Origin: Pseudoalteromonas sp. FUC4
GTDB lineage: Bacteria > Pseudomonadota > Gammaproteobacteria > Enterobacterales > Alteromonadaceae
DNA: 64,000 bases
Assembly: GCF_008370255.1 (NCBI RefSeq)
Contig: NZ_SEUI01000003.1
Location: forward strand, 1 to 64,000
Reading direction: 5' to 3'
In this document: positions 55,571-64,000 of the stretch, one piece after another
Numbering within the stretch: the stretch's first letter is position 1
How the letters are laid out: the number at the start of each line of letters is the position of its first letter
Made by a program: the position numbers and the translations under genes
Notes under the pieces: model-generated
Told to the model about the DNA's origin: nothing
What the model saw: only the letters and a program-made list of their open reading frames with translations
Database searches by the model: none

Positions 55571-57244
55571 TCATTCCTCGTTTAACATAGGTAGGTCTAA
55601 ATTTTGTTCTTTAGCGCAGTTTTTTGCTATGTCGTATCCGGCATCAGCATGGCGCATTACACCCGTTGCAGGGTCGTTCCACAGTACGCGAGCAATACGC
55701 TCTTTAGCTTCATCTGTTCCGTCTGCAACAATAACCACACCAGAGTGTTGGCTAAAGCCCATACCAACACCGCCACCATGATGAAGAGACACCCAAGTAG
55801 CGCCACTTGCGGTATTAAGCAGTGCATTGAGTAGTGGCCAATCTGATACTGCATCTGAGCCATCTTTCATACTTTCTGTTTCGCGGTTAGGGCTGGCAAC
55901 TGAGCCCGAGTCGAGGTGGTCACGACCAATAACGATAGGGGCTTTAAGTTCGCCATTTTTAACCATTTCATTAAAGGCCAGTGCAAGGCGCGCTCTATCT
56001 TTTAGGCCAACCCAGCAAATACGTGCAGGTAGACCTTGAAATTGAATGCGTTCCCGCGCCATATCAAGCCAGTTATGCAAATGTGCATCATTAGGAATAA
56101 GCTCTTTTACTTTAGCGTCGGTTTTATATATATCTTCAGGGTCGCCCGATAATGCTACCCATCTAAATGGTCCAATACCTTCACAAAATAAAGGGCGAAT
56201 ATAGGCGGGTACAAATCCAGGAAAATCAAACGCGTTGGTAACACCTTCATCAAGCGCCATTTGACGAATATTATTTCCGTAATCAGTAGTGGCGGCACCG
56301 GCTTTTTGTAGTGCCAGCATCGCTTTAACTTGGACTGCCATTGATTGTTTAGCCGCTTTTACTACGGCTTTTGGATCTTGCTCACGCATTTTTGCAGCGT
56401 GCTCCATTGTCCAGTTTTGTGGTAAGTAACCATTTAATGGATCGTGAGCAGATGTTTGATCTGTGACTACATCAGGGGTAATGCCTGTTTTAACCAGTGT
56501 ACTAAAAATATCGGCAGCGTTACCTAGTAAACCCACTGAGAGGGCTTTACCTTTAACACATGCATCGGTTATTAATTGCAGTGCGTGTTCAAGGTTCGTT
56601 GCTTTTACATCAACGTAGCCTGTTTTTATACGAAAATCGATACGGCTTTCATCACATTCAACAACCAGTGCACTAAAGCCAGCCATTGTAGCTGCAAGTG
56701 GTTGCGCACCGCCCATACCACCAAGACCACCTGTTAATACCCACTTACCACTAGCGCTACCTGCAAAGTGTTGCTTTGCCATAGCTACAAAGGTCTCGTA
56801 AGTTCCTTGTACTATGCCTTGCGAGCCAATATAAATCCAAGAACCCGCCGTCATTTGCCCGTACATCATCAAGCCTTTTTTATCGAGCTCATTAAAGTGC
56901 TCCCAATTTGCCCAGTGTGGAACAAGATTTGAGTTAGCAATAAGCACGCGAGGTGCATTACTGTGGGTTTTAAATACACCAACGGGTTTTCCTGATTGTA
57001 CAAGCAGGGTTTCGTCGCTTTCGAGTCTATCGAGGGTTTCTATAATTTTGTCATAACTTGGCCAATCACGAGCTGCTCGGCCAATACCACCATATACAAC
57101 AAGTGCATGAGGATGTTCTGCTACTTCAGGGTCTAAATTATTCATTAGCATGCGCTTAGCAGCTTCTGTTTGCCAGCTTTTAGCACTTATTTTATCGCCG
57201 AGAGGTGCACGTATTACGCGACTTGTGTCGAGTCGGTTGTTCAT
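55571..57244 (-). CDS. hutU: urocanate hydratase
   Basis: 557 residues from the ATG at 57244 (AGGAG 6 bases upstream). The open frame continues back to a TTG at 57268, but that region is the HutC-type operator. The second enzyme of histidine degradation uses tightly bound NAD. The long conserved part includes [49 protein letters not shown] and [20 protein letters not shown], the NAD-binding region. The active-site Cys lies near the C-terminal third. It is the first gene of hutU-hutH. Confidence 0.97.
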   Translation of the reverse strand: MNNRLDTSRVIRAPLGDKISAKSWQTEAAKRMLMNNLDPEVAEHPHALVVYGGIGRAARDWPSYDKIIETLDRLESDETLLVQSGKPVGVFKTHSNAPRVLIANSNLVPHWANWEHFNELDKKGLMMYGQMTAGSWIYIGSQGIVQGTYETFVAMAKQHFAGSASGKWVLTGGLGGMGGAQPLAATMAGFSALVVECDESRIDFRIKTGYVDVKATNLEHALQLITDACVKGKALSVGLLGNAADIFSTLVKTGITPDVVTDQTSAHDPLNGYLPQNWTMEHAAKMREQDPKAVVKAAKQSMAVQVKAMLALQKAGAATTDYGNNIRQMALDEGVTNAFDFPGFVPAYIRPLFCEGIGPFRWVALSGDPEDIYKTDAKVKELIPNDAHLHNWLDMARERIQFQGLPARICWVGLKDRARLALAFNEMVKNGELKAPIVIGRDHLDSGSVASPNRETESMKDGSDAVSDWPLLNALLNTASGATWVSLHHGGGVGMGFSQHSGVVIVADGTDEAKERIARVLWNDPATGVMRHADAGYDIAKNCAKEQNLDLPMLNEE

Positions 57245-57256
57245 GTTTTGCTCCTG

Positions 57257-57268
57257 TTGTATATACAA
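57257..57268. promoter_or_regulatory. HutC-type operator upstream of hutU
   Basis: The perfect palindrome TTGTATATACAA lies 13 bp before the hutU start codon. It has the TGTA-N2-TACA core bound by HutC repressors. A second copy lies in front of hutI. Confidence 0.85.
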
Positions 57269-57281
57269 GGTGATTTGTTAT

Positions 57282-57301
57282 AAAAAAGCGCAGTAAGCGC
57301 T
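57282..57301 (-). terminator. terminator of hutC
   Basis: On the minus strand, AGCGC, loop TTACT, GCGCT and six T residues. It stands between hutC and the operator of hutUH, so hutUH must have its own promoter in the short remaining gap or inside hutC. Confidence 0.75.
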
Positions 57302-57309
57302 ATCGTTTG

Positions 57310-58017
57310 TTATTTTTTAAATGTTAAGTGGCCACCTAAGCGATATTTACTGCCTGGTGATACAAGGCGTGCAAAGCTCACAATGCCTTTAACAGACCAG
57401 GTACGTCGGATTACTTGTAAGCATGGTTCTTCATTATATAAGTTTAACCATTGGCACATTTCGCTGTTTGGCATAATGGCCTCTACGGTATGCCTTGCTT
57501 GGGTAAGTGGGGCAACACTAGATAGATATTCATGAGGTGTAAGCATGCTGAAGTCTTGTTGTAAGTAGCCAGTCGCAAGGGCAGGATTTACAAAACGCTC
57601 TTCTAGCTGCAAAGGGCTGTCGTTTTCGTTATGCACAAGTACACTTCGATATACAACACTGTCAACCTCAACACCAAGTGCAATGGCAATAGGTGCGACT
57701 GCATTCATTGATTCGAGTATGAGTACACTACAGGTGTAGTTGCCGTTACGCTCTTTTACTTCATCAGCAATATTTTTTATTTCAAGTAACGATGACTGAG
57801 ATTTAAATGTAGCTACAAATGTACCTAACCCTTGGCTGCGGGTTAAAATACCTGCCTCGGTTAATTCGCTTAGTGCTCTGCGGGCCGTCATCCTGCTTAC
57901 ATTAAATTGACTACTTAGTTCGTTTTCAGAGGGAACACGTTGGTTTTCTTGCCACGTACCGCTGCGAATTTTATCAACAATGAATTGTTTGATTTGCGCA
58001 AATTTAGGTGTCGTCAT
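57310..58017 (-). CDS. hutC: histidine utilisation repressor HutC (GntR family)
   Basis: 235 residues. The N-terminal winged helix (about 5-70) has VPSENELSSQFNVSRMTARRALSELTEAGILTRSQGLGTFV. The C-terminal UTRA domain (about 90-230) binds urocanate in HutC proteins and carries VHNENDSPLQLEERFVNP and CLQVIRRTW. It should repress hutUH and hutI through the two TTGTATATACAA sites and probably itself, since one site lies in the divergent hutC-hutI promoter region. Confidence 0.94.
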   Translation of the reverse strand: MTTPKFAQIKQFIVDKIRSGTWQENQRVPSENELSSQFNVSRMTARRALSELTEAGILTRSQGLGTFVATFKSQSSLLEIKNIADEVKERNGNYTCSVLILESMNAVAPIAIALGVEVDSVVYRSVLVHNENDSPLQLEERFVNPALATGYLQQDFSMLTPHEYLSSVAPLTQARHTVEAIMPNSEMCQWLNLYNEEPCLQVIRRTWSVKGIVSFARLVSPGSKYRLGGHLTFKK

Positions 58018-58070
58018 TAAATTTATGGTTACATTAAAAATAAACTATATAAATAAGATGACATAATTAC

Positions 58071-58104
58071 CTTGTATATACAAGATGGGTTGTTAGACTA
58101 TATT
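58071..58104. promoter_or_regulatory. HutC-type operator and hutI promoter
   Basis: The perfect 14-bp palindrome CTTGTATATACAAG is at 58071-58084, in the 119-bp gap between divergent hutC and hutI. A -10-like TATATT at 58099-58104 follows for hutI. Binding here could control both directions. Confidence 0.85.
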
Positions 58105-58136
58105 TTCATCACTCTGGGCGTAAAAAGGGCTGTAAA

Positions 58137-59384
58137 ATGCAAAGCACAACACAAAATTATGAGTTAGAAGAAATCGACTTACTTTTAACTGACGCCAATA
58201 TTGCCACTATGGATAGCAATATAAATGCCCCTTATGGCGCAATTGAAAATGCTGCGATAGCCATTAAAAATGGTAAAATTGCGTGGATTGGAGAGCAATC
58301 AACATTGCCTAGTTTTGATGTGTTTGCAACGCCAACATTGAGTGTAAAAGGGCAATGGTTAACGCCGGGCCTAATAGACTGTCATACGCACTTAGTATTT
58401 GCAGGTTCAAGATCGCAAGAGTTTGAGCAGCGCTTGCAAGGCGTAAGCTATGAGGAAATCGCAGCACAAGGTGGTGGCATAGCAAGTACGGTTAAAGCGA
58501 CGAGAGCAGCCGACCGTGAACAATTGTTTGTTGATGCAAAAGATCGCTTAAATACGTTGTTAAAAGAAGGTGTAACCACCGCTGAAATAAAGTCGGGCTA
58601 TGGGCTAGATACTGAAAACGAGATAAAAATATTAGAAGTCGCTCGTTTATTAGGTGAGCATCATCCTATTGATATTAAAACTACTTTTTTAGGGGCGCAT
58701 GCTCTACCGCCTGAATACAAAGGCCGTGCTGATGAATATATTGATTTAGTGTGTACCGACATGCTTGATCAGGTAGTGGCTAATAATCTTGCTGATGCAG
58801 TCGATGTATTTTGTGAAAATGTAGGGTTTAGTTATTCGCAAACCAAACGTGTTTTCCAGGCGGCTAAAAAGCATAATCTCCCAGTAAAATGCCATGCTGA
58901 GCAGTTATCTAATCAACATGGTGCTGAGCTGGTGGCGCAGTTTAATGGCCTTTCGGCAGATCATATTGAGCATCTAGATGAAGAGGGTGTAAAAGCCATG
59001 GCAGACGCTGGGACGGTAGCGGTGTTATTGCCAGGTGCATTTTATTTTTTAAGAGAAACTAAAATCCCACCTATTGAATTACTTAATCAATATAAAGTAC
59101 CGATAGCTATTGCGAGTGATTTTAACCCAGGTACATCTCCCCTATGTTCAGTGCACTTGATGATGAATATGGCATGCACATTGTTTAGATTAACACCTGA
59201 GCAAGCATTAGCTGGTGTCACTCGAAATGCTGCTAAAGCACTAGGGTTAGACGACCGTGGTATTTTAAAGGTTGGCGCAAGAGCTGATATTGCGCATTGG
59301 CAAATAAGTCACCCATCACAATTAAGTTACCAATTTGGCGTAAATAAACTGTTAAATTTATGGATTTTGGGTAGAATTAATTAG
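58137..59384 (+). CDS. hutI: imidazolonepropionase
   Basis: 415 residues. It is an amidohydrolase that opens 4-imidazolone-5-propionate to formiminoglutamate, the third step of histidine breakdown. Metal ligands are seen in [43 protein letters not shown] and [22 protein letters not shown] is the substrate loop. It is transcribed away from hutC. Downstream of it come an EAL-like gene and then hutG on the other strand. Confidence 0.97.
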   Translation: MQSTTQNYELEEIDLLLTDANIATMDSNINAPYGAIENAAIAIKNGKIAWIGEQSTLPSFDVFATPTLSVKGQWLTPGLIDCHTHLVFAGSRSQEFEQRLQGVSYEEIAAQGGGIASTVKATRAADREQLFVDAKDRLNTLLKEGVTTAEIKSGYGLDTENEIKILEVARLLGEHHPIDIKTTFLGAHALPPEYKGRADEYIDLVCTDMLDQVVANNLADAVDVFCENVGFSYSQTKRVFQAAKKHNLPVKCHAEQLSNQHGAELVAQFNGLSADHIEHLDEEGVKAMADAGTVAVLLPGAFYFLRETKIPPIELLNQYKVPIAIASDFNPGTSPLCSVHLMMNMACTLFRLTPEQALAGVTRNAAKALGLDDRGILKVGARADIAHWQISHPSQLSYQFGVNKLLNLWILGRIN

Positions 59385-59450
59385 TTTGTATTATTTTTAC
59401 CCACATATAACTTGGTTTAAACTTTTTTAGCGAATACGGATGCCGTTAAT

Positions 59451-61169
59451 TTGAACATACTAACCGACAGTAATTTCCCAATATTTTTTAGTGGTGCACT
59501 ATTAATGGCGATGATCGCCACTTTATTTGCTGTTAAAAATACCAGTATTAAATTTAGCTATTTATGCACAGCAGCTGTTGGTTTAGCTATTTTAAGCAGC
59601 GGTGCGGCTTGGCTTGCTATTTTACTAGCCTTTGGGTTTTGTTTTCACTTATGGCAAGCATTTGAGCGCAATAATTGGAGTATGATAATTACCAGCTCAA
59701 TGGCTGGTCTTTTATTTGTTGTTCTATTTTCAGCTCATTTATTATTGGAAGTTCCGCTATTTTGGGTTGTGTTAGCAATATTATTATTAGCTATTGTTGG
59801 CTTTTTAAATGATGAAAACAGTGAAATAGAAGTCGTTATAGAGCCAGAACCTGAAGGTGATGCATTTGTTGAAGAGTCTCCGCTTTCAGTTTTTGCAGAT
59901 AGAAAACAGTTACGCCAAGGCTACTATGAATGGTGCGGCAACAAACAAATAAGCGCAGCATTAATAGTTATTCGCCTTGAAGGCTTTGAGCAAGTTAACC
60001 AGCATATTGGACGCGACTTTGGCGATATACTGTTAGCGCAATCGGCTAATCGAATAAAAGAGCTACTTTCAAGTGACGAAATAGTGATTTTAACTGGGCA
60101 AGAAAAGCTAGCCCACTTAGGGGGGCTTAACTTTGCATTTATTTGTAGCTTCGCGAATCAAAAACACTTACATGAATTAATTATTGACCAAATACTGGGT
60201 GCAACGCTTAAGCCATTTAATGTTGCTAACTGCACTGTAGAAGTAAAAGCGAGAGCGAGTTATGTTGATTGTATTGAGCAAGATAACAACTTTGATAATT
60301 TAATATCGTACGCATATCTGGCACTCGATAGCCACCCAGACCGCAAGGTTGTGCCTTATCATCAACAAATGATGATTGAATTGCGAGAGCAACAAGCGCG
60401 ACTAAAAGAATTAGCAAATATTGATTTTTCGAGCGAGTTAGAGCTTTATTTTCAGCCTATTATTTGTAACGAAAATGGTCAGATTGAGTTTTTAGAATTA
60501 CTACTGCGTTGGCAGCACCCTAAGCAAGGGATTTTATCCGCTAACAGATTTATCGACGATATAAGAATTGCAGGGCTTGGCTATCCGCTTGCTAAATTTG
60601 TAATAGAGAGAGCCGCTGAGCTTGCAATGGCGCTTAGAATAGAAGGTATTTCTATACCGCTTAGCATTAACGTATTTGGTCCTGAAATGCTTAACGAAGA
60701 GTTTATTGAGTTTGTTGATGTTGTTTTAAGTGAGCATCACTTGGAAGCTGGCGATTTAATTGTTGAGTGCCCTTTGCATATTTTTGCGGGACTAGATGAC
60801 AAAGGCAGAGGCATGATCGCAAGGCTTAATAACATAGGCTTAAAAGTATGTGTTGATGGACTTGGTGATAACCCGGTACTGCTTTCTAAGTTACCAAGTT
60901 TAGCGGTAGAGTATATTAAGGTCTCACCTTCACTTACCGCTGACTTTAGTAATCAAAACAATATACGCAGTTTAGTTAGCGGAATGGTTGAAATGCATAA
61001 CCAACAAAAAACAAAAGTGATTTTTGAAGGGGTAGAAACACTTGAGCAACTTAAGTTTGTAAAAAGCTTAAAAGGTTATGCTGCCCAAGGTTATTACTTT
61101 GGTCACCCGCTAAGTAGCATTGGTTTGATGAGCTGGCTAAAAGAGTGGCGACAAGCGCAGCAGCGTTAG
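59451..61169 (+). CDS. membrane protein with degenerate GGDEF and EAL domains
   Basis: 572 residues starting at TTG, the only usable start. Four membrane helices (about 10-30, 37-66, 77-98, 102-120) precede an acidic linker. A GGDEF-like domain (about 155-310) lacks the GGDEF sequence (HLGGLNFAF in its place). The EAL domain (about 325-565) has ELLLRW for E-A-L, keeps N in SINVFGPE, E in IVECP, K in YIKVSP, E in FEGVET and Q in AQGYYFGHPL, but has VDGLGD where active enzymes have DDFG. Loss of that second Asp suggests a weak or inactive phosphodiesterase. Its stop overlaps hutG by 4 bases on the opposite strand. Confidence 0.85.
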   Translation: MNILTDSNFPIFFSGALLMAMIATLFAVKNTSIKFSYLCTAAVGLAILSSGAAWLAILLAFGFCFHLWQAFERNNWSMIITSSMAGLLFVVLFSAHLLLEVPLFWVVLAILLLAIVGFLNDENSEIEVVIEPEPEGDAFVEESPLSVFADRKQLRQGYYEWCGNKQISAALIVIRLEGFEQVNQHIGRDFGDILLAQSANRIKELLSSDEIVILTGQEKLAHLGGLNFAFICSFANQKHLHELIIDQILGATLKPFNVANCTVEVKARASYVDCIEQDNNFDNLISYAYLALDSHPDRKVVPYHQQMMIELREQQARLKELANIDFSSELELYFQPIICNENGQIEFLELLLRWQHPKQGILSANRFIDDIRIAGLGYPLAKFVIERAAELAMALRIEGISIPLSINVFGPEMLNEEFIEFVDVVLSEHHLEAGDLIVECPLHIFAGLDDKGRGMIARLNNIGLKVCVDGLGDNPVLLSKLPSLAVEYIKVSPSLTADFSNQNNIRSLVSGMVEMHNQQKTKVIFEGVETLEQLKFVKSLKGYAAQGYYFGHPLSSIGLMSWLKEWRQAQQR

Positions 61170-62215
61170 GTGTTTTCTTTGGCTTGTAGGTAACTATTTA
61201 CAAGCGCACTTATTACTTGCCCTACATGCGTAATACCCGTTTCTACTCCATTAGGATGCTGGCTGGGAGCGGCTTCACACAAGTGTAAATACTTAGCGTG
61301 GCGGTTACTTGCAGCTAAATGTACAAAGTGCTCGGTGTCGCTTACACTAAATCCACAGCATGTGTACGCACTAACAGGCATGTAAGTAATACTATCTAAG
61401 TCAACTTCAATACCCAGTGGTAAATCGTTAAAACTATTCAGTGCGTTTTCAATTGCCTGCGTAAGCGTTACTTTTCGCTTAACGTGTATTGATTGATAGC
61501 TATCAAACTTAAAGTTAGCGTCTTTCATTGCATCTATAATTGCTTGATTGTTTTTTAATTCATGCAAGCCAATAACATGGTAATTACTTAGATGCTGCTC
61601 GTTATAAGCGTAGCGAAATCCATTACCACTATGGCGACCTTCACATTCTCTAAAGTCTGCATGAGGGTCAAAGTTAATAGCATTAATAGGCGTGTTTTTT
61701 GACTTACTTAGCGCACGAATAATTCCCAAGCAATTATTATGACCTCCGCCAATCACTATAGGCTCAAGCCCCGCTTTAAAAATAAGGCTTAATACTGACT
61801 CTACGCGTTCATCAAGTTGTTGGCATAAATCTCGCAATTGAGTTAACTGCTGGGCTTGTCGGTTATTAAGTTGGTTACTTTGCGCCATTAAATCATCAGT
61901 ATTTACTTCACCCAATAAAAGTACTTTTTGAGTGGCAATAAATTGATTGTGAGGTTGGTTTAAAAAGCGCTTTAAAAAAGCCGGCCATGCTTCGTTTGCA
62001 CCGCCATTTCCTAAATTTGCCTTGGGGCCAATATCTTCGCAAATACCGAGGAGTACGTAGCGAATACCAAATTGAGCAGCGTCAATGAGTGCTTGTTGCA
62101 GATTTACTTGAGTGTCGAGCAAGGCCATTGCTTGCCATGCTTTTTTCTCATTTGCGCGGGTAGAGCAAAGTGTTCTAACCGCGCTTTCATCATATACTTT
62201 TAAGTGGGAGGTCAC
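61166..62215 (-). CDS. hutG: formimidoylglutamase (arginase/ureohydrolase family)
   Basis: 349 residues. A ureohydrolase with the full dimanganese site: GGGHNN, NFDPHADFRE (DxHxD) and EVDLDSI (DxD). Near the N-terminus GICEDIGPKANLGNGGANEAW matches formimidoylglutamases, which hydrolyse formiminoglutamate to glutamate and formamide and so complete the hut pathway begun nearby. Arginase or agmatinase is less likely given the linkage. It lies 1 base after rraA, so it is expressed with that gene and shows no HutC site of its own. Confidence 0.88.
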   Translation of the reverse strand: MTSHLKVYDESAVRTLCSTRANEKKAWQAMALLDTQVNLQQALIDAAQFGIRYVLLGICEDIGPKANLGNGGANEAWPAFLKRFLNQPHNQFIATQKVLLLGEVNTDDLMAQSNQLNNRQAQQLTQLRDLCQQLDERVESVLSLIFKAGLEPIVIGGGHNNCLGIIRALSKSKNTPINAINFDPHADFRECEGRHSGNGFRYAYNEQHLSNYHVIGLHELKNNQAIIDAMKDANFKFDSYQSIHVKRKVTLTQAIENALNSFNDLPLGIEVDLDSITYMPVSAYTCCGFSVSDTEHFVHLAASNRHAKYLHLCEAAPSQHPNGVETGITHVGQVISALVNSYLQAKENT

Positions 62216-62216
62216 G

Positions 62217-62714
62217 TTATACTTCTACAACTTCCAACTCTAATTCTTCTGCAGATAAAACAATGCCTGTGCTGTCGGCATAAATAAAATCATCATCAAA
62301 AAATGATACCCCAGCAAAGTTAACACCTATGGCATCTTCGCCAGCACCTTCGCTGTCGGCTGCAACAGGAATAGAAGCAATTGCCTGAATGCCTAAATCA
62401 AGTTCTTCAAGCTCATCAACATGGCGTACAGCGCCGTAAACAACAATACCATTCCAGTTGTTTTCAAGTGCTAGCTCAGCCAGTTCAATATCGATTAGTG
62501 CGCGACGAGTTGAGCCGCCACCGTCAATAAGAAGTACTAGGTCTGTACCATCTTGAGAAAGTAATTCGCGGATGAGTTCATTATTTTCAAAACATTTAAC
62601 CGTTTTAATGCGGCCACCAAAGCTGTGTCGACCACCAAAGTTGATGAACATAGGCTCTAGCACGTCAACCACGTCAGCAAAGTGGTCGCATAAATCAGAA
62701 GTGCTGTAATCCAT
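62217..62714 (-). CDS. rraA: ribonuclease E activity regulator RraA
   Basis: 165 residues (E. coli 161). Features are [11 protein letters not shown] at the start, [68 protein letters not shown] and YADSTGIVL. RraA binds RNase E and the degradosome and lowers mRNA decay. Its pairing with hutG, 1 base apart, is unusual. Confidence 0.94.
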   Translation of the reverse strand: MDYSTSDLCDHFADVVDVLEPMFINFGGRHSFGGRIKTVKCFENNELIRELLSQDGTDLVLLIDGGGSTRRALIDIELAELALENNWNGIVVYGAVRHVDELEELDLGIQAIASIPVAADSEGAGEDAIGVNFAGVSFFDDDFIYADSTGIVLSAEELELEVVEV

Positions 62715-62918
62715 TATTTTATCCTCAAAAGGTACATTAATTTATATCTCAGTATACCCTCCTTATAAGCAATAACAACGACTTAATCGCAGTAAATTTA
62801 GGCAAAACAAGCGCTAAATCATTAATCGCAATAATAGTGTATTAAAAGCGTCACTCAATTGTTATTTACAGCACATAAGCTAAATCGGTGTTCATATATT
62901 ATGCAATGAGGGATGGTG

Positions 62919-63455
62919 ATGAATAATAATATGCTTAAAAAGGTAACTCATATAGATGAGCAATTATTTTTAACTTTGTTTAATTGCAATTCACCAAGGT
63001 GGTTTAAAGCAATAGCGTTTGGATTATCTAAAAGTGGTGATGGTGGATTGTATGTATTGGTGTGCTTAGCTGTATGGTGGCTTAGTAATAATGAGCAGCA
63101 TCAGTTATTGCCTGTCACTATATTAATTGGTTTTGTTATAGAGAGACCTATTTACTTATTAGCGAAAAATAGATTTGCCAGAATCCGTCCATGCGACTGT
63201 TTGGTTACAAACGCCTATATAGTACCAAGCGATAAATTTAGTTTACCTTCGGGTCACAGTGCTGCTGCTTTTTTAGTGGCAATTATATTAAGCCATTTTT
63301 TTCCAGAATATGCATTACTACTATTTAGTTGGGCTACCGGCGTTGCTATGTCTCGTGTGGTATTAGGTGTGCACTTTCCTGCAGATATTATAATAGGCGC
63401 AACAATTGGTAGTTTTTGTGGTTTATTTGCGTTAGCACTTGTGGTGCCTGCATGA
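62919..63455 (+). CDS. PAP2-family membrane phosphatase
   Basis: 178 residues from the ATG at 62919, which has GAGGG 6 bases upstream. The ATG two codons earlier touches that ribosome site. There are about five membrane helices. The three PAP2 phosphatase motifs are complete: KNRFARIRP (KxxxxxxRP), LPSGHSAAAF (PSGH) and SRVVLGVHFPAD (SRxxxxxHxxxD). It removes phosphate from lipid phosphates such as phosphatidate or undecaprenyl pyrophosphate. Its stop overlaps the start of the glycosyltransferase gene (ATGA), which suggests a shared task in lipid-linked glycan metabolism. Confidence 0.9.
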   Translation: MNNNMLKKVTHIDEQLFLTLFNCNSPRWFKAIAFGLSKSGDGGLYVLVCLAVWWLSNNEQHQLLPVTILIGFVIERPIYLLAKNRFARIRPCDCLVTNAYIVPSDKFSLPSGHSAAAFLVAIILSHFFPEYALLLFSWATGVAMSRVVLGVHFPADIIIGATIGSFCGLFALALVVPA

Positions 63456-64000
63456 AAATATTGTATGGAGTACAAGGTACCGGTAATGGTCATATAACAC
63501 GGGCTAGGGTTATGGCAAGCTGCTTTAATGAGTTCGGTATTGATGTTGATTATGTGTTTTCAGGGCGCGCAAATAAAGATTACTTTGATATGCACCAATT
63601 CTCAGATTATAAAGCGTATCGTGGTTTATCGTTTAGTACTGAAAATGGGCAAGTTAAAAATTTAAAAACACTTAAAAACATGCGAGTTTGTAAATTGATG
63701 CGTGATATAAAAGCGCTTGAGATGAAACAGTACGATTTTGTACTTAACGACTTTGAGCCTGTTACAGCATGGGCTGCAAAATGGGCAGGTATCCCCGTTA
63801 TTGGCATTAGTCATCAAGCCGCATTTTTGTCAGATAACGTACCTATGTTTGGTCGTGGTGTACTGAGAAAATCACTTATCAAGCATTATGCACCAGCGAC
63901 TACCTACTTAGGCGTGCACTGGCAACCATTTGCAAATAATATAATACCGCCTTTTATTGCTCATCATAATCATGACAACCCTGTAGCAGTAATGAACAAG
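63452..64000 (+). CDS. glycosyltransferase of the MJ1255/VC2487 type (partial, runs off the window)
   Basis: An open frame of 183 codons continues past the window end. It starts at the ATG at 63452, overlapping the PAP2 stop. The N-terminus KILYGVQGTGNGHITRARVMA is the glycine-rich GT-B start of this group, which is related to MurG-like family 28 transferases. DYVFSGRANKDYFDM, LNDFEPVTAWAAKWAGIPVIGISHQ-type segments follow. The N-terminal acceptor domain is present, and the nucleotide-sugar domain lies outside. Acceptor and donor are unknown. Confidence 0.82.
   Translation, partial: MKILYGVQGTGNGHITRARVMASCFNEFGIDVDYVFSGRANKDYFDMHQFSDYKAYRGLSFSTENGQVKNLKTLKNMRVCKLMRDIKALEMKQYDFVLNDFEPVTAWAAKWAGIPVIGISHQAAFLSDNVPMFGRGVLRKSLIKHYAPATTYLGVHWQPFANNIIPPFIAHHNHDNPVAVMNK

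Noticed and set aside
1-64000. CRISPR arrays, prophage, integrases, tRNA genes, toxin-antitoxin pairs
   Set aside because: None was seen: no spaced direct repeats, no cloverleaf with conserved TTCGA loop, no integrase or phage-type proteins.

Overview
The window reads as about 64 kb of chromosome from a marine gammaproteobacterium of the Alteromonadales, most likely Pseudoalteromonas. This is judged from the AT-rich composition, the close protein match to E. coli housekeeping genes, and marker genes such as fatty acid cis/trans isomerase, cytochromes c4 and c5, DciA (DUF721) and the histidine-utilisation genes. No phage, integrase, transposase, CRISPR array or tRNA gene was found. Genus is inferred, not proven.

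Layout. 1-970: end of an rRNA operon (3' end of 23S, 5S, terminator, and a second diverged copy of that terminator). 971-8161: VOC protein, unknown acidic protein plus cis/trans isomerase lipoprotein, hybrid histidine kinase whose 3' end runs into a 270-bp MITE-like element, and a ModF-like double ATPase. 8209-15268 (minus): TraB/GumN protein, a QseC/QseB-like two-component system, an LTA-synthase-like sulfatase-fold enzyme, dgkA and eptA. The eptA promoter carries a PmrA-type operator, so this looks like an envelope-modification regulon. 15535-21229: ilvGMDA with a leader peptide and attenuator but without ilvE. 21326-31459: membrane-anchored NMT1-type binding protein, methyltransferase, carbonic anhydrase, ubiK, rep, a GAF-GAF-GGDEF protein, cytochrome c5 and elbB. 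31984-41212: the gene order polA - small RNA - engB - small RNA - yihI - hemN, which matches the E. coli order polA-spf-yihA-csrC-yihI-hemN. Candidate Spot 42 and CsrC homologues sit in the two expected gaps. 41337-50750: darP/pmbA divergent pair, dciA, pepO, a small-molecule kinase, mutT and secA. 51122-53149: dCache chemoreceptor. 53266-62714: hutUH and hutI with hutC between them and two perfect HutC-type palindromes, then an EAL-like membrane protein, and hutG paired with rraA. 62919-64000: PAP2 phosphatase and a glycosyltransferase cut by the window edge.

The most notable content is outside the proteins: two synteny-supported regulatory RNAs, a compact inverted-repeat element that supplies the stop codon of a kinase, an ilv attenuator with an unlisted leader peptide, DnaA-box matches in front of polA, and dispersed degenerate repeats. 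All functional statements rest on reading the sequence and on recalled family features. No database search was run.
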